Source: Symbiodolus clandestinus (GTDB lineage: Bacteria > Pseudomonadota > Gammaproteobacteria > Enterobacterales > G038960095). From it: a DNA stretch of 64,000 nucleotides. This document shows positions 51,932-60,143 of this stretch, in pieces; position 1 is the stretch's first letter; every line of letters begins with the position of its first letter. Position numbers and translations under genes: made by a program. The stretch spans positions 1,178,001 through 1,242,000 of the forward strand of contig CP152425.1 in NCBI GenBank assembly GCA_038960095.1, given 5' to 3'. Below the pieces are notes generated by a model that was given only the letters and a program-made list of their open reading frames with translations, searched no databases and was not told where the DNA came from.

Positions 51932-51958
51932 TTGAATGAATTCAGAGGAGGGCCATTT

Positions 51959-52825
51959 ATGAGCCGAATTCAAGGTGAAACCACTAAGATCAATGATTAT
52001 TACTCCACTATGCCTGAGCCAATCCTTGAGGAGCCGGCATTGGATCCCTTAGCAGCTCGATCAACTAAAGATCATCCGCTCAGTCAGCAAATGAGTGGCA
52101 TCTTGCAGGACTTTACCATGGCTATGCATGAACCTGATGTTAGCAAACGTTCAGCACAGTTTCAAGGCAGCATGGTGCAAGTTGAACGTTTCCAAGCAGA
52201 GGTTCGGCAATTGGCAGCCCAACCGGGCATGGATATGGGATCGATTATGCTTGAGGTTAATCAGCTGCTCAGCAAAATGCGGGATGTCCAGCGAGACAAT
52301 GCTATCCAACAGCAGCAGAATGCTCTTAATAGGCAAGAAATGGCTTATGACCATGCACAAAAGTCTATTAGTAGCAACAAGAGCGCATCCATGATCAAAG
52401 GAATTTGGGGAGCCGTTGGTGGGGGGGTGGGTTTAGCAGGCGGTCTCGGCAAGATGGGCAGCGCCTTCGCCGAATCCAAACTCAAAGGCAATGCCGACAA
52501 GATTACCAACGCCTTATCCGAAGCCGAAGCTAAAACCAAAGCCAAAACTGAAAAGATGAGGAATGCGGGTGTAATTGTCGAGGCGTTAGGGACTGCTGCT
52601 ACTCCAATAACTGCTACTGCAGGTGAACTGCATAGTATGGGCGCCTCTACAGAGGCTCAGCAGCTTAATCGTCAATCGGATCGCGAGAAGGAGTACCAAA
52701 AGCTCAATGAGACGCAATATGATCGCAAAGAGGCAGATGCTCGTGATTCCTCACAGCAGATGCGATCTATCCAGCAGCAGATGGCTGATCTCTATGGCAA
52801 AATTGTCTCAGCGGTGCGTTGGTGA
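51959..52825 (+). CDS. sseD: SseD/EspB-like minor translocator
   Basis: A 288-residue protein whose ATG (51959) is preceded by a strong GAGGAGGG. It has a coiled-coil region (VQRDNAIQQQQNALNRQEMAYDHAQKS), one Gly-rich hydrophobic segment (MIKGIWGAVGGGVGLAGGLGKMGSAFAES, about 142-170) and Ala/Lys- and Gln-rich helices to the end (QQMRSIQQQMADLYGKIVSAVRW). One membrane segment plus coiled coils fits the EspB/SseD partner of SseC. It is longer than SseD and closer in size to EspB. The downstream gene overlaps by one base. Confidence 0.85.
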   Translation: MSRIQGETTKINDYYSTMPEPILEEPALDPLAARSTKDHPLSQQMSGILQDFTMAMHEPDVSKRSAQFQGSMVQVERFQAEVRQLAAQPGMDMGSIMLEVNQLLSKMRDVQRDNAIQQQQNALNRQEMAYDHAQKSISSNKSASMIKGIWGAVGGGVGLAGGLGKMGSAFAESKLKGNADKITNALSEAEAKTKAKTEKMRNAGVIVEALGTAATPITATAGELHSMGASTEAQQLNRQSDREKEYQKLNETQYDRKEADARDSSQQMRSIQQQMADLYGKIVSAVRW

Positions 52826-53253
52826 TGAATGGTCAGCAGGCCATGGCTGCTCAGGATGCCGTTAGCCACTATTTAGCTAGCCTTGGTCGACCCACCCAGG
52901 TGGCTTATTTTGCCAACAGCGGTTTTGTGATGGGCCGCTCTTTGCCTGGAGACTATCTAGACCTAATATTTCGGGTCGAACAACAGCAGCTGTTGGTTTG
53001 TGATCTGCAGGCACGTCAAGTGCCGCAGGGGATCCGTAACGCAGTTTCTGAATTTGTTGACTTAGTCCATCAAATCGAACGACAGGTTCCAGAAATTCAA
53101 GAAGTACGAGGCTTGTTGAGACGCCAAGGCACACCTAAACAGTTGCAGCTGCGGCAAAAATTAGCGGAGGTGCTCGAAAAACAGGGGGCAACGAGACAAC
53201 ATATTGAGGGGGATAACTGGTTAATTTATCGTTGCCGTCAGCAGCATCATTGA
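52825..53253 (+). CDS. sseE: SseE-like T3SS chaperone
   Basis: A 142-residue soluble protein matching SseE of SPI-2 by position (after sseD) and by its C-terminal block LRQKLAEVLEKQGATRQHIEGDNWLIY, which parallels LRRKLLRILTVMGATFTQLDGDNW of SseE. The mid part (DYLDLIFRVEQQQLLVCDLQARQVPQG) has the alternating strands of a small class I chaperone-like fold. Its client is unknown. In SPI-2 the genes sscB, sseF and sseG come next; here they are absent and needle genes follow. Confidence 0.78.
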   Translation: MNGQQAMAAQDAVSHYLASLGRPTQVAYFANSGFVMGRSLPGDYLDLIFRVEQQQLLVCDLQARQVPQGIRNAVSEFVDLVHQIERQVPEIQEVRGLLRRQGTPKQLQLRQKLAEVLEKQGATRQHIEGDNWLIYRCRQQHH

Positions 53254-53295
53254 TAATCTTGCGTATTCAATCAATAAATAGCTTGGAGTATTGCC

Positions 53296-53511
53296 ATGAA
53301 TTTAGACAATATTCTCTCAACGCTGAGAACCACTGCTGAGCAGGGGATTGAATCAGTTAATGCTAATTTAGACTATAAGGTAGTCAACAATCCACAAGAG
53401 ATGTTGGCCAATCAGTGGATGGTCATGCAATATTCTAGCTATTTAAGCTATGGTAGTAGTTTATTAAAAATGTATCGAGATTTACTCAGCGGGATTATTG
53501 CCAAAATTTAG
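53296..53511 (+). CDS. ssaG: SsaG/SctF T3SS needle protein, copy 1
   Basis: A 71-residue needle subunit with the helix-loop-helix pattern of the family: MNLDNILSTLRTTAEQGIESVN, the loop with NNPQEMLANQWMVMQYSSYLSYGSS and the conserved C-terminus KMYRDLLSGIIAKI, which in needle proteins packs inside the filament. SsaG of Salmonella ends in the same GIIAKI. It has its own ribosome-binding site (TTGGAGTATTGCC). A second needle gene follows after 56 bp. Confidence 0.93.
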   Translation: MNLDNILSTLRTTAEQGIESVNANLDYKVVNNPQEMLANQWMVMQYSSYLSYGSSLLKMYRDLLSGIIAKI

Positions 53512-53567
53512 TGAAATCGCTCACGTGACTGCGAGGTGTCTTAAGTGCTAACTGCTAGGAGGCTCTG

Positions 53568-53795
53568 ATGGACTTATTCGGTATTATTGAAAATTTAACG
53601 GAATTAACCGAAGAGGCGGTTAAGGCCGTTAAAGAGGTGATGGCCGATTTAAATAAGGAAGGGGGTTTTAATGATCCAGCGGTCACGTTAAAGGCCCAAT
53701 TTGCCGTTGATCAATATTCCCATTTTATTAGTTACCAAGGGTCAATTATCAAAATTTTTCGCGATTTGATGGCAGGCGTTATTAGTAAAATATGA
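53568..53795 (+). CDS. SsaG/SctF T3SS needle protein, copy 2
   Basis: A 75-residue paralogue of the preceding gene: MDLFGIIENLTELTEEAVKAVKEVMADLN, then DPAVTLKAQFAVDQYSHFISYQGSIIKIFRDLMAGVISKI. The AQFAVDQYSxFISYxxSIIK pattern is in fact closer to Salmonella SsaG (AQFALQQYSTFINYESSLIK) than copy 1 is. AGGAGG lies just upstream. It could be the main needle subunit, an inner-rod-like variant or an alternative needle. It overlaps the next gene by 4 nt. Confidence 0.92.
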   Translation: MDLFGIIENLTELTEEAVKAVKEVMADLNKEGGFNDPAVTLKAQFAVDQYSHFISYQGSIIKIFRDLMAGVISKI

Positions 53796-54076
53796 TCATT
53801 GACCAGCCGACACGCCAGTTAGTGGTGAGCACTGCCTTTGCGGCGATTAACCATGGGCTATTACGGCAGGCAGAGGAGATTGCTGCGGCGTTTCCTGACT
53901 TAATTGTTGATGCGGAAAATCGAGCGCTCTGCCAGGCATTACTGCTGTTTGGCTTAAAACAACCGACAGCCGCCTGGCGCTCTTTGAGTCAGTGCTGCAG
54001 CACTGAAGCCGATCAGCTGCGGCAACTGATTGGTCAAGTGGAACCTACATTAGCAGAAAAACGGAGCCATCACTAG
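53792..54076 (+). CDS. ssaH: SsaH/SctG-like needle chaperone
   Basis: A 94-residue helical protein with INHGLLRQAEEIAAAFPDLIVDAENRALCQALLLFGLKQPTAAWRSL, resembling SsaH (LISQVHAMLPALTVIVPDKKLQLVCLALLLAGLNEPLKAAKIL). SctG proteins are TPR-like chaperones that, with SctE, keep the needle subunit from polymerising in the cytosol. The 4-nt overlap with the second needle gene suggests coupling. It is the last T3SS gene; ssaI, ssaJ and the export genes do not follow. Confidence 0.82.
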   Translation: MIIDQPTRQLVVSTAFAAINHGLLRQAEEIAAAFPDLIVDAENRALCQALLLFGLKQPTAAWRSLSQCCSTEADQLRQLIGQVEPTLAEKRSHH

Positions 54077-54164
54077 CCTGTAACCTTCAAATACTATTGG
54101 TAACAGAGCCTTTTCATTGGATATCAAAGGCGTACCAAAGCCAGTGCTGAAGCCTCTCATCGGG

Positions 54165-55196
54165 CTAGTGTGATGATCGATCGCCATAAACCGCTGGTTG
54201 GCTAAATTGATCCAACCAAGGCACACAGCTGTTGGCTAGTAACACGGCAAAGGCCATGCCATCGGGGTAGTCACCAAAGCGACGAATCAGCCAGAGCAGT
54301 AAACCAATCAGCGTGCCAAATAGTAAGCGGCCCCGCACTGTGGCGGCTGCTGTCACTGGATCGGTAGCGATAAAAAAAGCACCGCACAGCGTTGCGCCAC
54401 TGGCTAAATGAAACATTGGTGAGGCACTAAACAGTGGGGAAAACCAATAACCGAGCGTTGAGCAGAGCAGCAACAGGGTGAGTAGGCTGACTGGAATTTG
54501 CCACTGGATAATCCCTAGGTAGAGCAGCAGCAGCCCCCCCAGCAGATAACTTAAATTAAGCGCTAACCAGGCTGGCTCGATGGTGGCTGTTGGTGACGTT
54601 GGCGCTGGTGATGGTTGATGTTGTTGACTGGTTAAGCGATCCAAGGGGGTGGCTTGAGTGACGCTGTCACTTAAGAGTGATTGCGGCGTGCTAAGTTGGC
54701 CAATGATGGCGCCGGTGGCGAGGAATCCAGGTCGTGTCTGTTGAGCCAGCGAGGGTGCTGGCCAATTACCCATCGGGCCGGGAAATGACACCAGTAGCAC
54801 CACATAGCCCAGCATCGCTGGGTTAAATAGATTATGTCCCAAGCCACCATAGAGCTGCTTGGCCACGATGATAGCGAATAGCGTCCCAAGCACTGCCAGC
54901 CACCAAGGTGCCAGTGGCGGCAACGCTAGGGCTAAGAGTAGAGCAGTCAACAAGGCTGAGCTATCTGCTAGGGTTTTGGTTATTGACCGTTTTCGTAGCC
55001 GAAGCACCATGGCTTCAAACAGCAGGGCACTAAAGCTACTGATTAGCAGCTGCCAGATGATTCCCCAGCCAAAATAGAGAATATGAGTGATGATCGCCGG
55101 TAGGCAGCTAATGATAACCCAACGCATCCAGTTGGGTAGCGTCTGTTTGGCTAAATATCCGCTAGAGGTCGGGGTTTGTGGGCTGGCCAAGGACAT
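54165..55196 (-). CDS. rnfD: RnfD, ion-translocating electron transport complex subunit
   Basis: RnfD is an integral, flavinylated subunit of the Rnf/Rsx complex, which couples ferredoxin and NADH redox chemistry to ion transport or SoxR reduction. The roughly 343-residue product (ATG at 55196, alternative 55214) has about nine membrane segments, QLYGGLGHNLFNPAMLGYVVLLVSFP, a QATPLDRL stretch where RnfD/NqrB carry the FMN-linked Thr, and the C-terminal GDYPDGMAFAVLLANSCVPWLDQ. It overlaps the end of rnfC. rnfG and rnfE should follow, but the T3SS island's last gene is only 88 bp away, on the other strand. Confidence 0.93.
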   Translation of the reverse strand: MSLASPQTPTSSGYLAKQTLPNWMRWVIISCLPAIITHILYFGWGIIWQLLISSFSALLFEAMVLRLRKRSITKTLADSSALLTALLLALALPPLAPWWLAVLGTLFAIIVAKQLYGGLGHNLFNPAMLGYVVLLVSFPGPMGNWPAPSLAQQTRPGFLATGAIIGQLSTPQSLLSDSVTQATPLDRLTSQQHQPSPAPTSPTATIEPAWLALNLSYLLGGLLLLYLGIIQWQIPVSLLTLLLLCSTLGYWFSPLFSASPMFHLASGATLCGAFFIATDPVTAAATVRGRLLFGTLIGLLLWLIRRFGDYPDGMAFAVLLANSCVPWLDQFSQPAVYGDRSSH

Positions 55197-56904
55197 CGGC
55201 TGCTTCTCCTTCACAAGGGGCGTGGGTTGTCAGGTGTCGCTGCTGTTTACGGGCCTTAGCTCGGGCTAAGGCGGCGGCGACCGCTGCTCGGCGCTCGAGA
55301 TTGGCGCTAGCAGCAGGGGTGGCCACCTGTGTGCTGGGTGGTGTCAGCGTCTTATTAGGTGACCCAGTCACTTCTTGGTGGGCGCCTAAGGGGGCCGAGC
55401 TGTGATGATGTGCCGTGTTCGAGCGGGTGGAATAAGCAGATACTGTGACGATGACCGTCTCTTTTCGTTGCTGCTGGCGTTGTTGCTGCTTGGCTTCAAA
55501 ACGCCTTTTAGCTGTGTTAGCAAGCTGGACAAGCTGTGCTTGTTGGCGTAATTGTGCTTTCTCTTGTTGAAAATAGTTGACTAAGGGAATGTTGCTCGGA
55601 CAGACGCTGTTGCAGGCCCCACACTCAATACAACTCATTAAGTGATGCGTTTGGGCCGCCGCATGTTGCTGGCCACGGCTATACCAATAGAGCTGTTGCG
55701 GTAGTAAATTAACCGGGCAGACATAAGCACACTCGCCACAGCGGATGCAGGGTTGTTCAGGGGGAGGCGGAGTCGCTGGTTGTAACAGCAGGCAGCCGGT
55801 GGTTTTAATTACTGGCGTTTGTAAGTCATTGAGGATTTGTCCCATCAGCGGTCCACCCACAGTGATGGTTACCGATTGCGGATCGACCAAACCGGCCTGT
55901 TGTAACAGATAGCTGACTGGAGTCCCTAGGGCGGCCCAGTAGTTTCTGGGTTGCTGTATGGCTTCCCCGGTGACGGTCACCACCCGTTCAATCAGCGGTT
56001 TACCTTCAACAACGGCTTGCTGTAAGGCAAACAGCGTGGCCACATTGTGCACCACAACGCCAAGTTGGCTGCTATGTTGACCCAATGGCACGCTGTGGCC
56101 GGTTAGCAGAGTAATCAGCTGGCGAGCATCTCCGGATGGATAGCGAGTGGGCAATTGACGAAATTGTAGCCAGTTACCGGCCAGTACTGAGTTAGTAAAG
56201 GCCTGCTGTAAAGCAGCGAAAGCCTGTGGCTTATTCTCTTCGATCGCCAGCACGGTCTGTTGAGCTTGCAAAATATGTTGCAAAATATGGCAACCTTGGA
56301 TAACAGCGGTGGCTTGTTCTCGCAGCAAGCTGTCATCAGCGGTAATATAAGGTTCACACTCTACCGCATTGATGATCAGTAGTTGAACAGGGAGCTTCGG
56401 CCATTTAGCACTGCTAGGAAAACCGGCGCCTCCTAAACCCGCTAGCCCTGCGGCATGAGCACGCTGCCTTAAGTGTTCTAAAGGTCGCTGGCAGTAGTTA
56501 ATCCAAGGTGTATAAAAACCGTGGCTTGGCTGTTTCAGCGGTTGATGATTCACTGTCAATTCTACACAAAGGGAAGGCGGTAGTTGCAGCTTTTGTGATT
56601 GTAAAGGAGGATGATAGGGGCGAATCGCACTGATCCAGCCAGCCGCAGAGGCATGGACTGGCACGGCATAGGGATCAATTCCTTGGGTTAATGGCTCCCC
56701 TTTTGCTACCGATTGTCCGACCACCACCCGCAGCTGACCGGCCGGGCCCGCATGCTGTTGTAATGGAATAATCAGTCGATCTGGCAAAGACAGCCGTTGA
56801 ATCGGCTGTTGGGTTGAACATGCTTTGTGCTCGGCCGGACAGATGCCGGTGGCTAGCGGCCGAATGGCACTTTGCTCCCGCAGGGTGATGGTGGGTAAGA
56901 TCAT
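55162..56904 (-). CDS. rnfC: RnfC, Rnf complex NADH/FMN/Fe-S subunit
   Basis: RnfC is the peripheral, NADH-binding subunit with FMN and two [4Fe-4S] clusters. The 580-residue product contains the N-terminal RnfC barrel-sandwich region (LIIPLQQHAGPAGQLRVVVGQ), the NADH/FMN-binding block AGLAGLGGAGFPSSAKWP and INAVECEPYITADDSLL, and two ferredoxin motifs CIRCGECAYVCPVNLLP and CIECGACNSVCPSNIPL. The C-terminal tail is Ala/Lys/Gln-rich (KARKQQR), as in enteric RsxC, though shorter. The start overlaps rnfB by 4 nt, and the end overlaps rnfD. Confidence 0.95.
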   Translation of the reverse strand: MILPTITLREQSAIRPLATGICPAEHKACSTQQPIQRLSLPDRLIIPLQQHAGPAGQLRVVVGQSVAKGEPLTQGIDPYAVPVHASAAGWISAIRPYHPPLQSQKLQLPPSLCVELTVNHQPLKQPSHGFYTPWINYCQRPLEHLRQRAHAAGLAGLGGAGFPSSAKWPKLPVQLLIINAVECEPYITADDSLLREQATAVIQGCHILQHILQAQQTVLAIEENKPQAFAALQQAFTNSVLAGNWLQFRQLPTRYPSGDARQLITLLTGHSVPLGQHSSQLGVVVHNVATLFALQQAVVEGKPLIERVVTVTGEAIQQPRNYWAALGTPVSYLLQQAGLVDPQSVTITVGGPLMGQILNDLQTPVIKTTGCLLLQPATPPPPEQPCIRCGECAYVCPVNLLPQQLYWYSRGQQHAAAQTHHLMSCIECGACNSVCPSNIPLVNYFQQEKAQLRQQAQLVQLANTAKRRFEAKQQQRQQQRKETVIVTVSAYSTRSNTAHHHSSAPLGAHQEVTGSPNKTLTPPSTQVATPAASANLERRAAVAAALARAKARKQQRHLTTHAPCEGEAADVLGQPTNPDL

Positions 56905-57476
56905 TGATGCTCAGCAGAGGGTTGCTGGTCGTGGTTAACTTGAGGAGGTAACGGCCAGCGAGCGATTAACTGCTCAGGGGTTAACATCTCGATGCAGGAA
57001 GTCGGGCAGGGAGCAATACAGAGATCGCAGCCGGTGCAGTAATCGGTTAATACCGTGTGTAGCTGCTTAGCGCTACCAATAATGGCGTCTACTGGGCATG
57101 CCTGCAGGCATTTGGTGCAACCAATACAGTAAGCTTCATCGATCCAGGCCAGCCGCCTTGGAGGGGTGGTTGGCGTTTGTGGATCGGCTAGCGGCACGAC
57201 AGGGACTTCGATTCGCAACTGATCAGCTAATTGCTGGATCACCACTTGACCGCCGGGGACACATTTATTAATCGCTTCACCTTGAGCAATGGCGGTCGCA
57301 TAGGGACGGCACCCTGGATAACCACATTGGCCACATTGCGTTTGCGGCAGCAGCGCGTTGATAGATTCAATCAACGGATCGGCATTGGTCTGACAGCGGT
57401 GTACAGCGATGCTTAACAGCGTGCCAACCACCAGGGAGAGGCCAGTGATCACTAAGATGGCGCTGATCCAACTCAT
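56901..57476 (-). CDS. rnfB: RnfB, Rnf complex Fe-S subunit
   Basis: RnfB accepts electrons from or donates them to ferredoxin at the membrane. From ATG 57476 the 191-residue product has an N-terminal membrane anchor (ISAILVITGLSLVVGTLLSIAV), the four-Cys motif ALLPQTQCGQCGYPGCRPYA, and two ferredoxin clusters CIGCTKCLQACPVDAI and CTGCDLCIAPCPTSCI. The start overlaps the rnfA stop (ATGA). It is full length and apparently functional. Confidence 0.96.
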   Translation of the reverse strand: MSWISAILVITGLSLVVGTLLSIAVHRCQTNADPLIESINALLPQTQCGQCGYPGCRPYATAIAQGEAINKCVPGGQVVIQQLADQLRIEVPVVPLADPQTPTTPPRRLAWIDEAYCIGCTKCLQACPVDAIIGSAKQLHTVLTDYCTGCDLCIAPCPTSCIEMLTPEQLIARWPLPPQVNHDQQPSAEHQ

Positions 57477-58060
57477 CCCAGTGGACGCCCCCAACCGGAA
57501 AAGCCCATAAAAATTAAGGAGAGTAATCCAGCAGTAATCAAGGCAATGGAATTCCCTTGAAATGGGCGTGGGACATCAGCCACTTGGAGGCGGCGGCGCA
57601 GCCCGGCAAACAGTAGCAGCACTAAGGTGAACCCTAAGGCACTGCCCATTCCTAGGGTGATCGCCTGAGTAAAGCTATGGGCCGCTCGACTGTTTAACAA
57701 GGTAACGCCTAACACTGCGCAATTGGTGGTGATCAACGGCAAAAATAGCCCTAACAGTTGATAGAGTAATGGATGAGTTTTACGCATCAACAGTTCGGCA
57801 AATTGGACAATGGCGGCTATCAGCATAATGAAGATTAGGGAGCGCAAGGGCTGTAGATCCCAAGGTTGCAAAAGATAGCGATCGACCAGATAGCTGATGG
57901 CAGAAGCTAGGGTTAAAATGAAGGTGGTGGCAACCCCTAAGCCCACCGCAGTCTCAGGTTTATTAGAGACCCCCATTAATGGACAGAGGCCTAAGAATTT
58001 TACCAGCACAAAGTTGTTGACTAAGACAGCGCTCAGCAGTAGTAATAAAATATCGCTCAT
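57473..58060 (-). CDS. rnfA: RnfA, Rnf complex membrane subunit
   Basis: RnfA is a six-helix membrane subunit of the Rnf complex. From ATG 58060 (MSDILLLLLSAVLVNNFVLVKFLGLCPLMGV) the product is 195 residues, versus 193 in E. coli. The strongly conserved LVNNFVLVKFLGLCP and FLPLITTNCAVLGVTLLN, each with its redox-linked Cys, and ITAGLLSLIFMGFSG are all present. It is the first gene of rnfABCD and is divergent from msbA with about 280 bp between. Confidence 0.96.
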   Translation of the reverse strand: MSDILLLLLSAVLVNNFVLVKFLGLCPLMGVSNKPETAVGLGVATTFILTLASAISYLVDRYLLQPWDLQPLRSLIFIMLIAAIVQFAELLMRKTHPLLYQLLGLFLPLITTNCAVLGVTLLNSRAAHSFTQAITLGMGSALGFTLVLLLFAGLRRRLQVADVPRPFQGNSIALITAGLLSLIFMGFSGWGRPLG

Positions 58061-58339
58061 GGAGGAGTTCGAGGTTAAAGCGCTAAAGGTTAGATAATTG
58101 AGTAACAACTTCTATTTTTTCATTATACTACACAAAGCGTTGAATGCTCGCTTTCCTGACAGAGAAAACCCAAGCGGCCACTGACCCTTGATTAAACGAG
58201 AAAGCAGCCAATTTTCGTACATTCTAATGATCACTATTGGTATCCACTTATATAATAGCAGCGAAGAGTACAGCGGTTTTTAGTGGCTAGATCGCTGTGC
58301 AGCTGCAATTTTGAAAATTGCCATCTGGATGAGACCATT

Positions 58340-60088
58340 TTGAAAGCAACCAGTAAAATTAATGATTTGACCGTTCAACAAACTTTCCGCCAACTGTGGC
58401 CAATTATTGCCCCCTTTAAGTTAGGTTTGGTGTTGGCTGCAGTGGCTTTGGCCAGCAATGCAGGGATTGATCTGTCGATGATGTGGCTGATTAAACCGCT
58501 GTTAGATGAAGGCTTTGGCCACGCTGATCTCTCAATGTTACGCTGGATGCCCTTGGCCATTCTGCTTTTGATGCTACTGCGGGGAATCAGTCAATTCGTT
58601 GCGCATTATGCCTTGGCCTGGGTCTCTGGCAAAGTGGTGATGATTTTACGGCGTCGACTATTTAACCATCTGATGGGCATGCCGGTGGCTTTTTTTGATC
58701 GGCAACCAACGGCTAATTTATTATCACGGATCACTTATGACTGTGAGCAGGTAGCTCGTAGTGCCTCTGATGCATTGGTCACTTTAGTTCGTGAGGGCGC
58801 TTATATTATCGGATCGCTGGCCATTATGGGCTATCTCAGTTGGCAGCTCTCCTCGATTATTTTGGTGGTAGCTCCTCTGGTTTCATTCTCCATCCATCGA
58901 GTGTCTAAGCACTTTCACCGGTTAAGTAAGCGCCTTCAAGATGCGATGGGGGCTGTTACTGAACGGACTGAACAGATGTTAAAAGGGCATCGAGAGGTTT
59001 TGCTGTTTAATGCCCAAATGGTTGAGTCTCAGCGCTTCGATAACGTTAGTAATCAGATGCGTCAGCAGCAGATGAAAATCGCATCAGTTTCTGCAGCGGC
59101 TGATGGCGTGATTCAGTTGATCGCTTCAACGGCGTTAGCTTTTATTCTGGTAGCCTCGACCATTCCCAGTATTCGACAAGCATTATCGGCTGGAACCTTT
59201 ACATTGTTGTTTAGCACCATGCTATCCTTGATGAGGCCTTTGAAGTCTCTAACCAATGTCAACGCGCAATTCCAGCAAGGAATGGCAGCTTGTCAAACTT
59301 TGTTTACGCTGTTGGCGCTACCAGGCGAGCGAGATACCGGTCAGTTATTGGTGCCAGCGAGCAGCCCAATGATTGTTTTTAATCAGATTACTTTTTGTTA
59401 CCCTGGCAAGCGACAACCCACCTTAAAACAGTTCAGTTTAACCATCCCCGCTGGCAGTCGGTTAGCAATTGTGGGTCGCTCAGGGGTGGGTAAAAGTACA
59501 TTGATAGCACTACTCAGCCGTTTTTATGAGTTACAGCAGGGCAGTATCCAACTGCATGGTCGGGATATTAAGGATTATTCACTAGCTTCTTTCAGAGCGC
59601 ATATTGCTGTGGTTTCTCAGCAGGTCCATCTATTTAATGATACCATCGCTAATAATATTACTTATGGGTATCAGGCACCTGTAAGCCGTGAATTGATTGA
59701 GCAGGTAGCTGCACAAGCCTATGTGACCGACTTTACCCAAGCACTGCCCGAGGGTCTGGATACACCAATTGGTGAGAATGGCTTATTACTGTCGGGTGGT
59801 CAGCGGCAGCGGATCGCAATAGCTCGGGCGTTACTACGGGATGCGCCGCTATTAATCCTTGACGAAGCTACTGCAGCTTTAGATAAAGATTCTGAACGGA
59901 TGATTCAGATGGCTTTGCAGCACCTGCAAAAAAATCGCACGGTAATTATCATTGCTCATCGTTTATCGACCATCGAACAGGCCGATTGCATCGTGGTTTT
60001 AGAGGGTGGCGAAATTGTAGAACAGGGGACCCATCAACAGTTATTAGCACAATCAGGTCGTTATGCTGCTTGGTACCGCATTGCTTAA
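58340..60088 (+). CDS. msbA: MsbA, lipid A ABC exporter
   Basis: MsbA flips core-lipid A across the inner membrane. With the TTG start at 58340 the product is 582 residues, the same as E. coli MsbA; the frame extends 19 codons further up to a GTG that lacks family support. An N-terminal six-helix transmembrane domain (LWPIIAPFKLGLVLAAVALA onward) is followed by the nucleotide-binding domain: Walker A VGRSGVGKST, Q-loop VSQQVHLFND, signature LLSGGQRQRIAIARALL, Walker B LLILDEATAALD and the switch His in IIIAHRLSTIEQAD. lpxK follows 55 bp later, the conserved enteric pair. Confidence 0.97.
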   Translation: MKATSKINDLTVQQTFRQLWPIIAPFKLGLVLAAVALASNAGIDLSMMWLIKPLLDEGFGHADLSMLRWMPLAILLLMLLRGISQFVAHYALAWVSGKVVMILRRRLFNHLMGMPVAFFDRQPTANLLSRITYDCEQVARSASDALVTLVREGAYIIGSLAIMGYLSWQLSSIILVVAPLVSFSIHRVSKHFHRLSKRLQDAMGAVTERTEQMLKGHREVLLFNAQMVESQRFDNVSNQMRQQQMKIASVSAAADGVIQLIASTALAFILVASTIPSIRQALSAGTFTLLFSTMLSLMRPLKSLTNVNAQFQQGMAACQTLFTLLALPGERDTGQLLVPASSPMIVFNQITFCYPGKRQPTLKQFSLTIPAGSRLAIVGRSGVGKSTLIALLSRFYELQQGSIQLHGRDIKDYSLASFRAHIAVVSQQVHLFNDTIANNITYGYQAPVSRELIEQVAAQAYVTDFTQALPEGLDTPIGENGLLLSGGQRQRIAIARALLRDAPLLILDEATAALDKDSERMIQMALQHLQKNRTVIIIAHRLSTIEQADCIVVLEGGEIVEQGTHQQLLAQSGRYAAWYRIA

Positions 60089-60143
60089 ACAACTAACCAT
60101 ACTGTTTTTAAGTTGGCGGCAGTTAGCACGAAATAGCCGCGAT

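Noticed and set aside
58283..58339. Upstream GTG start of msbA adding 19 residues
   Set aside because: The extra residues have no family match, while the TTG at 58340 gives exactly the length of E. coli MsbA.
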